Shown in pieces: positions 42,033-53,500 of a DNA stretch of 64,000 nt (within the stretch, counting starts at the first letter, position 1; every line of letters starts with the position of its first letter). The notes below the pieces were generated by a model. The model had not been told where the DNA came from. It made no database searches and saw nothing but the letters and a program-made list of their open reading frames with translations. The position numbers were made by a program, and so were the translations under genes. The DNA is from Rhodopirellula sp. SM50 (GTDB lineage Bacteria > Planctomycetota > Planctomycetia > Pirellulales > Pirellulaceae): contig NZ_NTFY01000039.1 of assembly GCF_002289565.1 (NCBI RefSeq), positions 1-64,000 of the forward strand. The letters are read 5' to 3'.

Positions 42033-45000
42033 AGGGGTTACCTGACGTCGCTTCACGAATGACGCGGAGCATTTTCCGCGCGTCGATCGGTTTGGAAAGG
42101 TAGTCGTTGCAGCCCGCTTCCAGGCACCGATTCATGTCACCCTGCATGGCATCGGCCGTCAACGCGATGATCGGACCACTGTATCCGATCTCGCGCAGTT
42201 TTTTCGACGTCGAATAGCCGTCCAAATTGGGCATCTGCATGTCAAGCAGGATTAGATCGGGACAGTCGCCCGTTTTTAAACACGCGGTCAGACGCTCGAC
42301 GGCGAGCAACCCGTCCTCGCACTCATCCACCGTCGCGCCGGCTTTGGTAAGGATATGCTTGCTCAGATAACGGATGTCTTGGCGGTCGTCGACGACGAGC
42401 ACATGGCAGGAGAGTTTGTTCGTTTCTGAACCCTCAAGCATCGATTCGGAACCGCCGTCTGGACCAGGTTCGGCATAGCGGATCAGGTCCGCTGGAGAAA
42501 CGTCGCCCGTCGCGATACGCAGTGTGAAGGTGCTGCCGACACCTTCGGTGCTGCTGGCGGTAATGTTGCCACCGAGCATCTCGGCCAGCCGTTGACTGAT
42601 GGCGAGGCCCAGGCCGGTGCCGCCGAAGTGACGTGTGACGCTGGCATCGCCCTGTGAGAACGGTTTGAACAGTTGCGCCATCTGATCATCTGAAATGCCG
42701 ATCCCCGTATCGACGACATCGAACTGCAAATGCTGCGATGAAAGATCAAATCGAATGCGAACGTTCACCCGGCCATGCTTGGTAAACTTGATCGCGTTGC
42801 CCACCAGATTGATGAGAATCTGTTTGAGCCGTTTCGCATCCGACCGGATCACCTTGGGGAGTTTGCCGTCATATTCGATTTCCAACTTCAATCCGCCCTC
42901 TTTCGCGCGGACTTCCATGATGCTTCTGACATCTTCGATCAACCGGCTCGGTTCGAAACAATCTTGCTGGACCTCCAGTTTCCCGGCTTCAATTTTAGAG
43001 AGGTCCAGAATGTCATTGATGATTTCCAGCAAGTAATCCCCGTTGCGTCGAATGGTTTGCAGGTATTGCAGTGACTCCTCGTGATCGACCAGCTCTTTCA
43101 ACAATTCGGCGTACCCCAAGATGGCGGTCATCGGCGTACGGATCTCGTGAGACATATTCGCCAGAAACTCACTTTTGGACGCACTGGCTTGATGGGCTCG
43201 GCGTTCGCTCTCGCGGAGCGCTTCGGCCTGCAAGTGCTCCTCGGTCGAATCCCAGTTGACGCCGTACATCTGGACCACTTTCCCCTCGTCACGAACGACT
43301 TCGCCGAGTCCGTTCATCCAGCGAACTTCACCGTCGGGGCGAATGATGCGGAACTCGCTGTCGTAGGTGTCCGAGCCCTCGATCGAATCTTGCCACGCCT
43401 GTTTGAGTGATTCGACGTCGTCGGGATGCACCAGGGAGAAGAACAGATCCGGACATGCTTCTTGGTCCGATTCGATGCCGAGCAGTTCGTACAACTCGGG
43501 CGTCCAAATGCTTTTCGTCGGGGTCCATTCCCACGCCGCCATGCCGCCGGCACGCAACGCCATCTCCATCCGGCGAGTCACCGACCGTTGTTCTTTCTCG
43601 ATCTTGACGCGTTCGCGGATGTCGACACCCGATGGAACCAAGAATTCGACGTTTCCATCGGCGTCAAAGACCGGCGCGATCATGAAATCGATCATCACTC
43701 CGTCGTTGCCGTGTGCAAACAGAGACACGTCATACCGGACGACCTCCCCGGCAAAGGCCCGGGCCATAGCCTCTCGCGTCTGTTCGACCACTGCCGGATC
43801 GTAATTCCACCAGGGTGCTTCGGCAAAGGGCTTGCCGACCACATCCTCTCGTCGCGCCCGAGCGATCTGCAGCGACCCGTCGTCAATTTCTCGCAACAGC
43901 CCCTCGCGGTCGATCACACCGACCAAGCCCAATTGGTTGTTGATGACGCGACGGAGGTGTGCTTCACGGTCGGCGAGATCGAGTTCGCGGCGTTTGCGGT
44001 CGGTGATATCGACGACGACACCGTTGAAATCCTCGGCCACACCCGCCGCCGACATCCGGACACGGCCACGAGCGCGAAGGTGACGCACCTCCCCGCCGGG
44101 TAAATGAACGGGATACTCCTCGTCATAGATATGCCCCGTCGCGATCGCATATTCGATCGCCGACGAGATGTAGTCTCGAACGGACGGATCGATACGTTGC
44201 AAAAAATCATTGAACGTGGGCTCCTCGTGTTCGTCAAAACCGAACAGCCGGTTGAGAATCGGGTTGCTGATCGGATCTGGCGAACGCATGTTCCAAGTCC
44301 AGGGAGCCACGTCGGCGATCTCCAAGGACAGCTCGAGCCGATCCTTGGCATCGGCCAGTGCGATTTCGGCGTCACGACGCTCGGTGATATCGATAAAGGT
44401 GACGACACAACCGACCAATCGCCCGTCTCGAATCTGTGGATGGGACCAATACTCCACATCAAACGACGATCCGTCGGATCGCCAGAAGCGTTCGTCATCG
44501 ACGTGCACCTGTTTTCCGCTGCGAAAGGCCCGCGCGATTTGGCAATCCTCGGCAGGGTATGTTGCCCCGTCCCGATGCGAGTGGTGGATCATGGCATGCA
44601 TGTTCTGCCCAAGAAACTCGTCCGCACTCTGATAGCCGAGCAACTTGGCACAGGCAGCGTTCGCAAAGATGCATCTGCCATCGAGATCAATGCCGTAAAT
44701 GCCTTCGGCGGTCGAACTCATCAGCGATGCCAACATGGCCTCACGCTCGACCAGTTCGGAGACGTCGACGAAGGTCACGACGATGCCATCGGTTTCACCG
44801 GGTTGGGATCGGTAGGGTGAAATACGGCGAATGTAGGATTTCCCGGATTCGGCGACAATGGTGTCTTCGACGACACCGGTTGAGTCGACGGCGGCCGGAT
44901 CGGGTAGCGGGGGCATGTGGTGGACGCGAGGGACAAAATGCTCCAACGGTCTGCCGACGTCCGTCGGGAGCAACGAATAGATTTCTGCTATCGCCGGCGT

Positions 45001-47229
45001 GAAGCTTCGGATCCGCCGATCGTTGTCGAGAAACACGGTCGCGATCTGCGTGCTTCGCAACAGGTTCTCCAAGTCAGCGTGGGCGCGTGCGACGGCCTCA
45101 CTACCGGCTCGGATCTCCTCCTTGGATGTTTCCAATTCCTCATTGGCCGACTGAAGCTCCTCATTCATCGACAACAGTTCTTCGTTGGACGATTTCAGCT
45201 CTTCGTTGGCCGCCTCCATGTCTTGGAGCGTCCGTTCCAGATCGCTTCTTGTGGATTCGAGTTCACGCTCCAATTGGGCGATGATGACATCGGCGTCTTG
45301 ATCACCGGTGGAGATGGCGTCCGGTGGCTGATCGAACTCTTCACGCCGCATCGGTTCGCCGACGTCATGAAACACGACCAGGAACAACTCATCGTCCTCT
45401 CCCAACTGGGGCATCGGCTGGACGGTCAACATGATCCGCTGCATCAGATCATCATCGCGGATGGAAAGATTGTCGTGCGTTACCCGTCGACGCAACTTCT
45501 TCGCCTCGTTGAGGGCGGCTCGCAAACCGATCCTCAAACTGGGCAACGCCATTTTGATGATGTTGTTGTGGAAATCTCCGCCGGAGACTTCCAGATACTT
45601 CGAGATGCCATCGGAGGCGTTCAGGACGGTCCCGGTCTGGTCGATCACGACGGCCTTGGGCGTGAACTCATCCAGCAGGATGCGTTGGCGGATGACGTTC
45701 AAATCGATCGTCGCATCGGATTGTGTTTCGCCGCCGTAAACCGGTTTGACCTCCCCGTGGCGTGTCACGAGCGCACTGATCGATCCCGTCGCCGTGCCCT
45801 TGCGTTGTGAGATGCGGCACTTGGTATCGTATGGCTTGAACAGTTCGCCGTGAGTCGAAACGGTTTCGCTGGGGCCGAGAAAGAGGAAGCCCGCCGGCCG
45901 CGTGGCGTAGTGAAACAGCGGAATCAATTTCTCTTGTAAATGCTCGCCCAGGTAAATGAGCAAATTCCGACACGAGATCAGGTCTTGTCGCGAGAACGGC
46001 GGGTCACTGATCAGATTGTGCTTGGAAAAGAGCACGAGTTCGCGGATCTCTTGAGTGACCTGATATCGCTTGCCGCGTTTGATGAAAAACCGTTTCAACC
46101 GCGCCGTGCTGACGTGATCTTCAATCCCGGTTGGATACGATCCTGCGCGTGCGATCTGCAACGCGCGGTCGTCGATGTCGGTCGCAAAAATCCTGACTTC
46201 CGGCGGATCCCCCATTTCGTCGATGTGCTCGCGACAGAGCATGGCCAAGGAATAGGCTTCTTCACCGGTGCTGCATCCGGCCACCCAGATTCGGACGACG
46301 TCTCCGCGACTTCTGCCTTCGAAGATTTTCGGCAGGACCGTCGTTGCGATCGCGTTGAAGGCTTCGGGGTCTCGAAAAAACGCGGTCACACCGATCAACA
46401 GTTCGCGAAAGAGCGCGCGGGTTTCCTCTTCACTCTTTTGCAGGTGAGACAGGTATTCGCCGGCCGTTGCAATCTTCAAAACGTGCATCCGTCGCAGGAT
46501 ACGACGCATCAGCATGGTGATTTTGTAATGCTGAAAATTGTGCCCGGTCGCTTCCAAAAGGTGCTCAGCGATCCGCGGAACCGCCTCAGCGATTTGGTTT
46601 TGGACGCGACCGACGGATTTTTCGTCGCCGTATTGAGACAGATGAGCCGTGTACCGTCTCACCTCTGCCGCCATCTCGCTCGGACGACAGACGTGATCGG
46701 CCACCCCGATCGTGGCGGCACTGCGCGGCATGCTGTCGTATTTTGCCGATGCGGTGTCCTGGGCAAACGTCAGCCCGCCGGCGTCTCCGATCGCCTTCAG
46801 CCCGACCGTTCCGTCGCTACCGGTTCCCGACAGGACGATCCCGATGGCTCGCTCGGCTTGATCCTGAGCCAGGGAATGAAAAAAGTGGTCGACCGAGGTG
46901 AGCTGGCTTTTGTCGCTGTCGGGGACGATCGGCGAAATGGCGCCGTGCGAGACGTCCAAAACCTGCTTGGCGGGGGCGACATAGACGCAGTCGGGCCGGA
47001 GTTTCGTTCGCTCGGTGACCTCGACCAACGGCATCTCCGTCGCCGCAGCCAGCAATTCACGGAGCAACGTTTCGCTGGACGCATCGTGATGCAAGACGAG
47101 AACGATCGACAGACCCTCACACCGTCCGAGGTGTTTTAGGAACTCGCAGACCGCTTCCAGCCCTCCCGCCGACGCACCGATGCCGACGACAAGTGGTGTT
47201 TTGTTCTCGTTGGTTGACTGGCTAGCCAT
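42028..47229 (-). CDS. CheB-CheR-PAS hybrid sensor histidine kinase
   Basis: 1733 residues from ATG 47229. Order: CheB methylesterase (about 5-190; GIGASAGGLEAV, VLSGTGSDGTVG), CheR methyltransferase (about 215-470; VWVAGCSTGEEAYSLA for SAM), a PAS-like segment, a coiled coil (about 655-730; repeated NEEL), four to five PAS/PAC domains (about 730-1340), HisKA with phospho-His near 1361 (FLANMSHEIRTPM), HATPase with N-box NLVGNAIKFTKHG, and a C-terminal receiver with Asp near 1663 (LILLDMQMP). Such proteins couple CheB/CheR-like modules to two-component signalling. No membrane helix is visible, so it is probably cytoplasmic. Its stop codon TAG lies in the MITE end. Confidence 0.95.
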   Translation of the reverse strand: MASQSTNENKTPLVVGIGASAGGLEAVCEFLKHLGRCEGLSIVLVLHHDASSETLLRELLAAATEMPLVEVTERTKLRPDCVYVAPAKQVLDVSHGAISPIVPDSDKSQLTSVDHFFHSLAQDQAERAIGIVLSGTGSDGTVGLKAIGDAGGLTFAQDTASAKYDSMPRSAATIGVADHVCRPSEMAAEVRRYTAHLSQYGDEKSVGRVQNQIAEAVPRIAEHLLEATGHNFQHYKITMLMRRILRRMHVLKIATAGEYLSHLQKSEEETRALFRELLIGVTAFFRDPEAFNAIATTVLPKIFEGRSRGDVVRIWVAGCSTGEEAYSLAMLCREHIDEMGDPPEVRIFATDIDDRALQIARAGSYPTGIEDHVSTARLKRFFIKRGKRYQVTQEIRELVLFSKHNLISDPPFSRQDLISCRNLLIYLGEHLQEKLIPLFHYATRPAGFLFLGPSETVSTHGELFKPYDTKCRISQRKGTATGSISALVTRHGEVKPVYGGETQSDATIDLNVIRQRILLDEFTPKAVVIDQTGTVLNASDGISKYLEVSGGDFHNNIIKMALPSLRIGLRAALNEAKKLRRRVTHDNLSIRDDDLMQRIMLTVQPMPQLGEDDELFLVVFHDVGEPMRREEFDQPPDAISTGDQDADVIIAQLERELESTRSDLERTLQDMEAANEELKSSNEELLSMNEELQSANEELETSKEEIRAGSEAVARAHADLENLLRSTQIATVFLDNDRRIRSFTPAIAEIYSLLPTDVGRPLEHFVPRVHHMPPLPDPAAVDSTGVVEDTIVAESGKSYIRRISPYRSQPGETDGIVVTFVDVSELVEREAMLASLMSSTAEGIYGIDLDGRCIFANAACAKLLGYQSADEFLGQNMHAMIHHSHRDGATYPAEDCQIARAFRSGKQVHVDDERFWRSDGSSFDVEYWSHPQIRDGRLVGCVVTFIDITERRDAEIALADAKDRLELSLEIADVAPWTWNMRSPDPISNPILNRLFGFDEHEEPTFNDFLQRIDPSVRDYISSAIEYAIATGHIYDEEYPVHLPGGEVRHLRARGRVRMSAAGVAEDFNGVVVDITDRKRRELDLADREAHLRRVINNQLGLVGVIDREGLLREIDDGSLQIARARREDVVGKPFAEAPWWNYDPAVVEQTREAMARAFAGEVVRYDVSLFAHGNDGVMIDFMIAPVFDADGNVEFLVPSGVDIRERVKIEKEQRSVTRRMEMALRAGGMAAWEWTPTKSIWTPELYELLGIESDQEACPDLFFSLVHPDDVESLKQAWQDSIEGSDTYDSEFRIIRPDGEVRWMNGLGEVVRDEGKVVQMYGVNWDSTEEHLQAEALRESERRAHQASASKSEFLANMSHEIRTPMTAILGYAELLKELVDHEESLQYLQTIRRNGDYLLEIINDILDLSKIEAGKLEVQQDCFEPSRLIEDVRSIMEVRAKEGGLKLEIEYDGKLPKVIRSDAKRLKQILINLVGNAIKFTKHGRVNVRIRFDLSSQHLQFDVVDTGIGISDDQMAQLFKPFSQGDASVTRHFGGTGLGLAISQRLAEMLGGNITASSTEGVGSTFTLRIATGDVSPADLIRYAEPGPDGGSESMLEGSETNKLSCHVLVVDDRQDIRYLSKHILTKAGATVDECEDGLLAVERLTACLKTGDCPDLILLDMQMPNLDGYSTSKKLREIGYSGPIIALTADAMQGDMNRCLEAGCNDYLSKPIDARKMLRVIREATSGNPS

Positions 47230-47569
47230 GATCGGTTTCCAAACCGCCGGCGACACTGCCGAGGGTTGTCACATTTCCGCCAGCGATTCGCTCTCCAAAC
47301 ACTTTGACACTGCCCCAGATGACCTTCATTGGCGTTACTCCAAACTGACAACAACCACGCGTCGGTCAATTGGAAGCGACTCAGGCGGTTTGGTCAATCT
47401 GGAAACACCCGATCAGCCCGGCCTGACGCTGAGAATGTTTTTACAGTTGGTTTGGGTCGAGTTCGATCGTCGCTCCGGTGCCATGCGTTAGAGTGGTAGA
47501 AAACCTCTTCCGGCCCGGCACGCTGCTTCGATTGGCGTTCGGACGCCTGCTATTGTGGAGTATCGACAG
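47230..47569. other. Divergent gap between hybrid kinase and A2M gene
   Basis: 340 bases between two very large divergent genes. I see no sigma-54 match, repeat or small gene. Promoters for both should lie here. GTGGAG at 47555-47560 can serve as the ribosome site for ATG 47570. Confidence 0.4.
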
Positions 47570-50500
47570 ATGGCCCGAATCGGCTCGAACGTGTTGCGTG
47601 GGGTGTTCTTGGTCTCGCTCATTTGGGGTGGCGTCGGGACTGGCGTCGCCGCCGACCCCGGCGGTCCGGTGGACTCGGACGGGCGCCCCTCCATCACCAG
47701 CGTGGTCCGCATTCCGCCGGCCGTTCACGACGCGATGCAAGCCAAACGGTACCAGGACGCTGTCAAGGCGATCGAGTCGGAATTGCAGAACGACGCGGTC
47801 ACCGCGCCAGATTACTTGCTCTATTTAAAAGCGCTCGCGCTGTCGCACGCGGATCAACGGGACGATGCCGTCGCGGCCTATCTGGAACTGGAAAAACGGT
47901 TCCCCAAAAGCGAATGGGTCAGCCGATCCAGATTCGGGCGTGCGGCCGTCGCGGTCATGAATCGTCAGTACAACGTTGCCGGCGAAATCTACCAGCGTGA
48001 AGCCGAACGATTGCTTTCGCGCGGCAGAAAAGACGAACTCGCAAAAATCTATCTGGAGTTTGCCGACCGGTTCTTCGAGGGTGTAACCGCCAATGATCCC
48101 TCTCGCGCCAAACAACCCGATTACAATCAGGCGCTGGAATATTACCGCGAAGCCAACAAGCTTGGACCGACCGTGCGTCGCCGGCAGCAAATCGAATTTC
48201 GCGTGGCCCGCTGTATCGAATCGCTCCATCAACTCGATCAAGCCACCAAAGCCTACCAAGACTTCCTCGCCCAGCACGGCGATCCGAATCCGAAGTCCGG
48301 GGTGTCCGCATCGATCGAACTGCAGTCCGACGCGATGTATCGACTCGGGTTTGTCCAACTGCAGAACAAGCAACCGTCCGCGGCGCGTCGGACCTGGCAA
48401 GACTTTCTAGCCAAACACGATCCACCGCTCGACCAAAGCGACGCCTTGGCCGACCGACTGGCCAATGCGACGTACCGACTGGCCCACACGTACGGGCTGC
48501 CGAACCCGGCAACCGACGGGAACCTCGAACTCGGCGTCACGCTGGCAGAACGGTTTCTCAAAGCCTACCCCCACCACAAACTCGCTCCCAAGGCCGAACT
48601 GGAGATCGCCCAAAGCTACGAATCGCGGCGACGCAACGTCCAAGCGATCGACCGGCTGGAAAGTTTGATCGCCAATCCGGACTATCGAGGATCCGACCAA
48701 CTGGCGATCGCACGGCGCATGCTGGGGCAGTCGTATCTCGCCCAGAACGAGTTTGACAAAGCGATCGAAGCATGGAAGGAATTCCTCGAAAAACATCCGA
48801 CCGACTCACAGTGGCCCGACGTTCAACAAAAGATCATCGGGGCGGAATTCGCCGCCGCCCAATACGCACTCAACAAAAAAGACTTCGCCAAGGCCAGGGC
48901 GCTCTGGCAAACATTCCTGAACAAGTATCCGCTGGACCAACGGGCGCCGAGCATCCTGTTGCAATTTGGCGAAATGAACAAACGCGACGCGCTGGATCGA
49001 CATCAACAGCGTGTCGACGCGGCGATCAAAAAGGGAAAATCCGGGGCCGAGATTCGACTCAACCAAACCTGCCGAGACCTGCTGGAAGACGCGATCGCAG
49101 ATTGGCAGCGTCTGGTCGAAAAGTACCCCGACACCCACCAGGCCTCACTGGCGTCGTTGCGGATCGGGATCACCTTGGAGGAACAACTCGAGCGCCGCAA
49201 GGAAGCCCTTGAGTCTTACAAACGGGTCAAGGGAGCCAGTGAAGGCGCCGCCAAACAGCGGATCGCACGGTTGACCCGCCCCGAGTTGCAAGTGATGACG
49301 AAACGCAAATTCCGCAGCGACGAACAGGCCGGGATTCTGCTCACGACGCGGAACTTGGAGAAGGTTTCTGTGGCCGTCTACACGATTGACATGACGGATT
49401 ACTTTCGAAAGATGCACCTGGCCACCGGCGTCGAAAAGCTAGACATCGCTTTGATCGACCCCGACCAGCAATTTGAACATACGGTCGATGATTACGAACC
49501 GTTCAAGCGGATCGATCAGGAGGTCACGATCCCGATCGATGGGCCGGGCGTCACCGCGGTCACCGTCAGCAGTGACAAGATGGAAGCAACGACCATGGTC
49601 GTCGTCAGTGATTTGGACATCCTGGTCAAATCGTCTCGCAACGAATTGTTCTTGTTCGCACAAAACATGCGAACCGGGAAACCGGCCGAGGGAGTCAGTG
49701 TGCTGGTCAGCGACGGTGCGTCGGTGTTCGAGGAATTGGTGACCGATGCAGAGGGAATCGTGCGATCGCAGTCGGAGCGTTTGCGTGAGATCAAAGACTT
49801 GCGTGTGTTTGCCGTCCACGAAGGCCAGATCGCATCGACGGTGACCAATCTGAACGGCCTGGACTTCGCCGTCGGCTTGGTGCCCACGGGATACCTGTTT
49901 ACCGATCGCCCCGTTTATCGGCCGGGGGAATTGGTCAACATCAAAGGCATCGTCCGGTGTGTGGATCAAGACCGATTCACGTTTCGCGAAGGCGAGACAT
50001 TCTCATTGGACGTTTACGATACCCGCGGCCGAAAACTAAAAACGGAAACGGTGACGCTCAACGCGTTCGGTTCGCTTCACACCAACATGGTGCTGCCGCC
50101 CAGCGCGGTGCCCGGACGATGCCGGATCCATCTCCATCGGCGCTCGACACCGAATCAACCGGAGCTGTCCTTCGAATCGCAGTTCGAGGTCAAACAATTC
50201 AAGCTGGAACCGGTACAGCTGACGATCCAGACCGACCAAGACGTCTACTTTCGTGGCGACGAAATCACCGCCACCGTTGCGTTGAAATACTATTACGGTG
50301 CACCGCTGCCGGGTGAAGAAATCAGCTACTCCATCGGCGGTGAAAGTGAACGCCAGACGGCGAAAACCGACGCGGAGGGGAAAGTCGAACTCAAATTCCC
50401 GACCCGCCGATTCAGCGAATCGCAAGCGATCGCCATCGATGTCGCTTGCCCCCAACGGAACGTCAGGCAATCTCAGACGGTCTTTCTCGCCACCCGCGGA

Positions 50501-53500
50501 TTCCACGTCAACGTCACCACGGGGCGATCGGTCTACATCGCCGGTGAGACCTTTGATGTAAATATCAAAGTGGTCGATCCCGCAGGCAAACCGGTCGGCA
50601 CGGCGGTCCAGTTGGAGGTGTTCGAAGTCACGGGGGCAGAGAGCGCGAACCAGACTGGTAACCGAGTGACCGCGCGACGGAATCGGAGCGGTCGAACTGG
50701 AGAGCGGCGGGTTGAAGCCTTCAACCTGACGACCGATCCCGAAGACGGGCAAGCCAGCGAGACGATCCAGATCGAACGCAGCGGTACCTACATCGTGCGG
50801 GCGACGGGCGACGACCGATTCGGGAATTCCGTCAGCGGACAGGCACGGTTGCAGATCTCAGGCGACGACGACACCACGCGGCTGCGGATTTTGGCCGACC
50901 AGCACAACTATCGCGTCGGCGACAACGCCAACGTGCGGTTGCACTGGCGCGATGCCCCCGCACTGGCATTGATCACCTTCGATGGAGCATCGGTGCTGGG
51001 CCACCGGTTGGTGCAACTGAAGCAGGGGGAAAACAAGATCGACATTCCGATCGACGCGGATCTGGCGCCGAATTTCTATCTGTCCGCCAGCGTGATGCAG
51101 CGCAGTCAGTTGCATCACGCCATCAGCGGTTTTGTCGTCAGCAAGCGATTGCAGGTTAAACTGACGCCGTCGACGACGGATCTCCAACCGACCGATCGCG
51201 TCAAGGTGGGCATCGAAGTGACCGACTCGAGTGGTCGCCCGGTGGCGGCGGAATTGGCGATGTCGCTGGTTCAGTCGAGTTTGCTCGACCGATTCGGCTC
51301 CGCCGGCCAGGAGATCATGACGGCCTTCACCAGTGGGCTTCGCCAACGACGAATGCGGCAAACCTCCAGTTGCGAATTCAGCTACGCCACCGAGACACGC
51401 TCGATCAACGAAGCCTTGCTCGTCGAATCGGAACGACGATCGCGGCGACTGGCCGAAGCGGACGCGGCGGCAAACGTTTTCGCCGACGGCGAGGTTTCTA
51501 TGCAATTCGCGGAGATTGCGGGCGACGTGATCACCGAGGATGAACCGTTCGATCGAAATCAATCCGTCGACTTCGGATATGCCGGAGGCGTAGCAACTTG
51601 GCAATCCCTCGACGCCAACTTCGACGTCGACAGCGACGGCGCGGTGCAGCAGATGCGCGCGACCACGGCGACACCGCGGGCGATGTCGCTTTATGCCCAA
51701 ACGGGACGTTCATCAGGGCAACGCGGCGTTCAAGCGGGCCAACTGGGCGATGGACCATGGACTCAGGACCCATCGTTCTGGGGTGCAAATGCCCCCGCAT
51801 CGATGAGCAAACTCGGACGAGTCGACAGCAAGAGTTTGCAACGCCGCGACGTCACGATTAACGGTTTAACCCTGGATGGAAGACTGATGGTGGTCAATGG
51901 AATGAGTGACGATGAGTTCAACCGATTGAATCAGTTCACCGGCGTTCGAATGTTTGGCCAAGCGGTCAGTGGGGAGACCGGTTTTTGGGACCCCGTCATC
52001 GTGACCGACCAGGACGGCAAGGCCGAGATCGAAATCACCATGCCGGCCGTTTCAACGGCCTGGAAACTGAGTGCGAGTGCAATCAGTACGGACACGCTTG
52101 CCGGCTCGGAGTCGGTCGATCTGGTCACGCGAAAAACGTTGTTCGGCCAGCTCCGCGTTCCGCAGGCGTTTACCGTCGGCGACAAGGCGGACGTCCGTGT
52201 CGAAGTCCACAACTCGCTGGAGGGTCCGCGGTCGATCAACGTCGCGCTCAAAGCAACGATGGGAAGCCAGTCGCTGGAACAGAACAAGACCATCGAAGTC
52301 AAGGACGCCGGGATCCAAACGCTGGCGTTTCCGGTCGAGATCGTTGAGTCGGACCAAGTGCAGTTTGAATTGACGATCCGAAGCGAAGGCGTGACCGGAG
52401 ACACCTACGTTTCTACAGCAGAGGTGCTGCCCTATGGATTCCCGGTCTATCAAACGGCAAGCGGCGTGGCGTCACAAAACACGCTGGCGTTGATTCAACT
52501 GGAACCGAATCAAAAAACGCGCGGTCAGTCGCTGGAATTGATGATCGGCGGTGACCGACAGCAGTCTTTGTTGGACAGCCTGTTGCGTGGCGAGACGTAT
52601 TTGCCGCTGCGTTGTGTGCCGACCAGTTTGCTGGCTCGCAGCGTGTCGGATTGTCTCGGAGGCGTCGCGGTACTGAACCATCTCCGACGATCCGCCCAGC
52701 AAGATTCACCCGAGGGCACGCAAGTCAGCGGGATCGTCGCCGGCGCGGTCAGCCATCTGATCGCGTCGCAGCGAGACGATGGCGGTTGGAGTCTGGCGGG
52801 TCATTCGGCCGGCCCGGCTGATCCGATCAGCACGGCGCGCGCGATGTGGGCGTTGGTCCATGCACGTCGCGCGGGATTCGCGGTGCCGGAGCGACAATTT
52901 GAATTGGGAGTCGCGTCGCTGAAAACGGCGTTTGCCGGAGAAACCGATTTGAACCGTCAAGCGGTGCTGTTGGCGGCGTTGGCCGAGTGTGGGGCCGGCG
53001 ATTTTGCATTGGCCAATCGGTTGTACCGTGAACGCAATCGGTTGGACAATTACGGCCTGGTGCAATTGATGTTGGCTCTGACGGCGCTTCAGCACAACGA
53101 GATGGCGGCGGAACTGCTCCCCCTGGTCAATCTCGACGCGACCGGCGGACGACCGAGTGTGGGCCGGACGTCGGTGGAACTCGCCGCGCTCGAGTTGATC
53201 GTGTTGCAACGGATGGACCTGCGACCGGAGCTGAGGGTGAAACTTGCCGAGCGGCTGATGGCCGCGCGGGCCGGTTCGCGCTGGCCGGTGGAATCGGATA
53301 ACGGTCCGGCAATCGCGGCGTTGGCGGCGCATTTCGGCCAAAGCCCGCCGAAGCGGGAGCGGGTTGAAGTGACGATCTACGTCAACGGTGAACCGTTGCA
53401 GCCGTTGACGCTCGATCCGGGGGCGGAAAGTCGCCGCATCCGCGTGCCGGATGAGATGCTCGTTGATGGCCAGCAACGGATCGAATTTGAGTTGGAAGGT

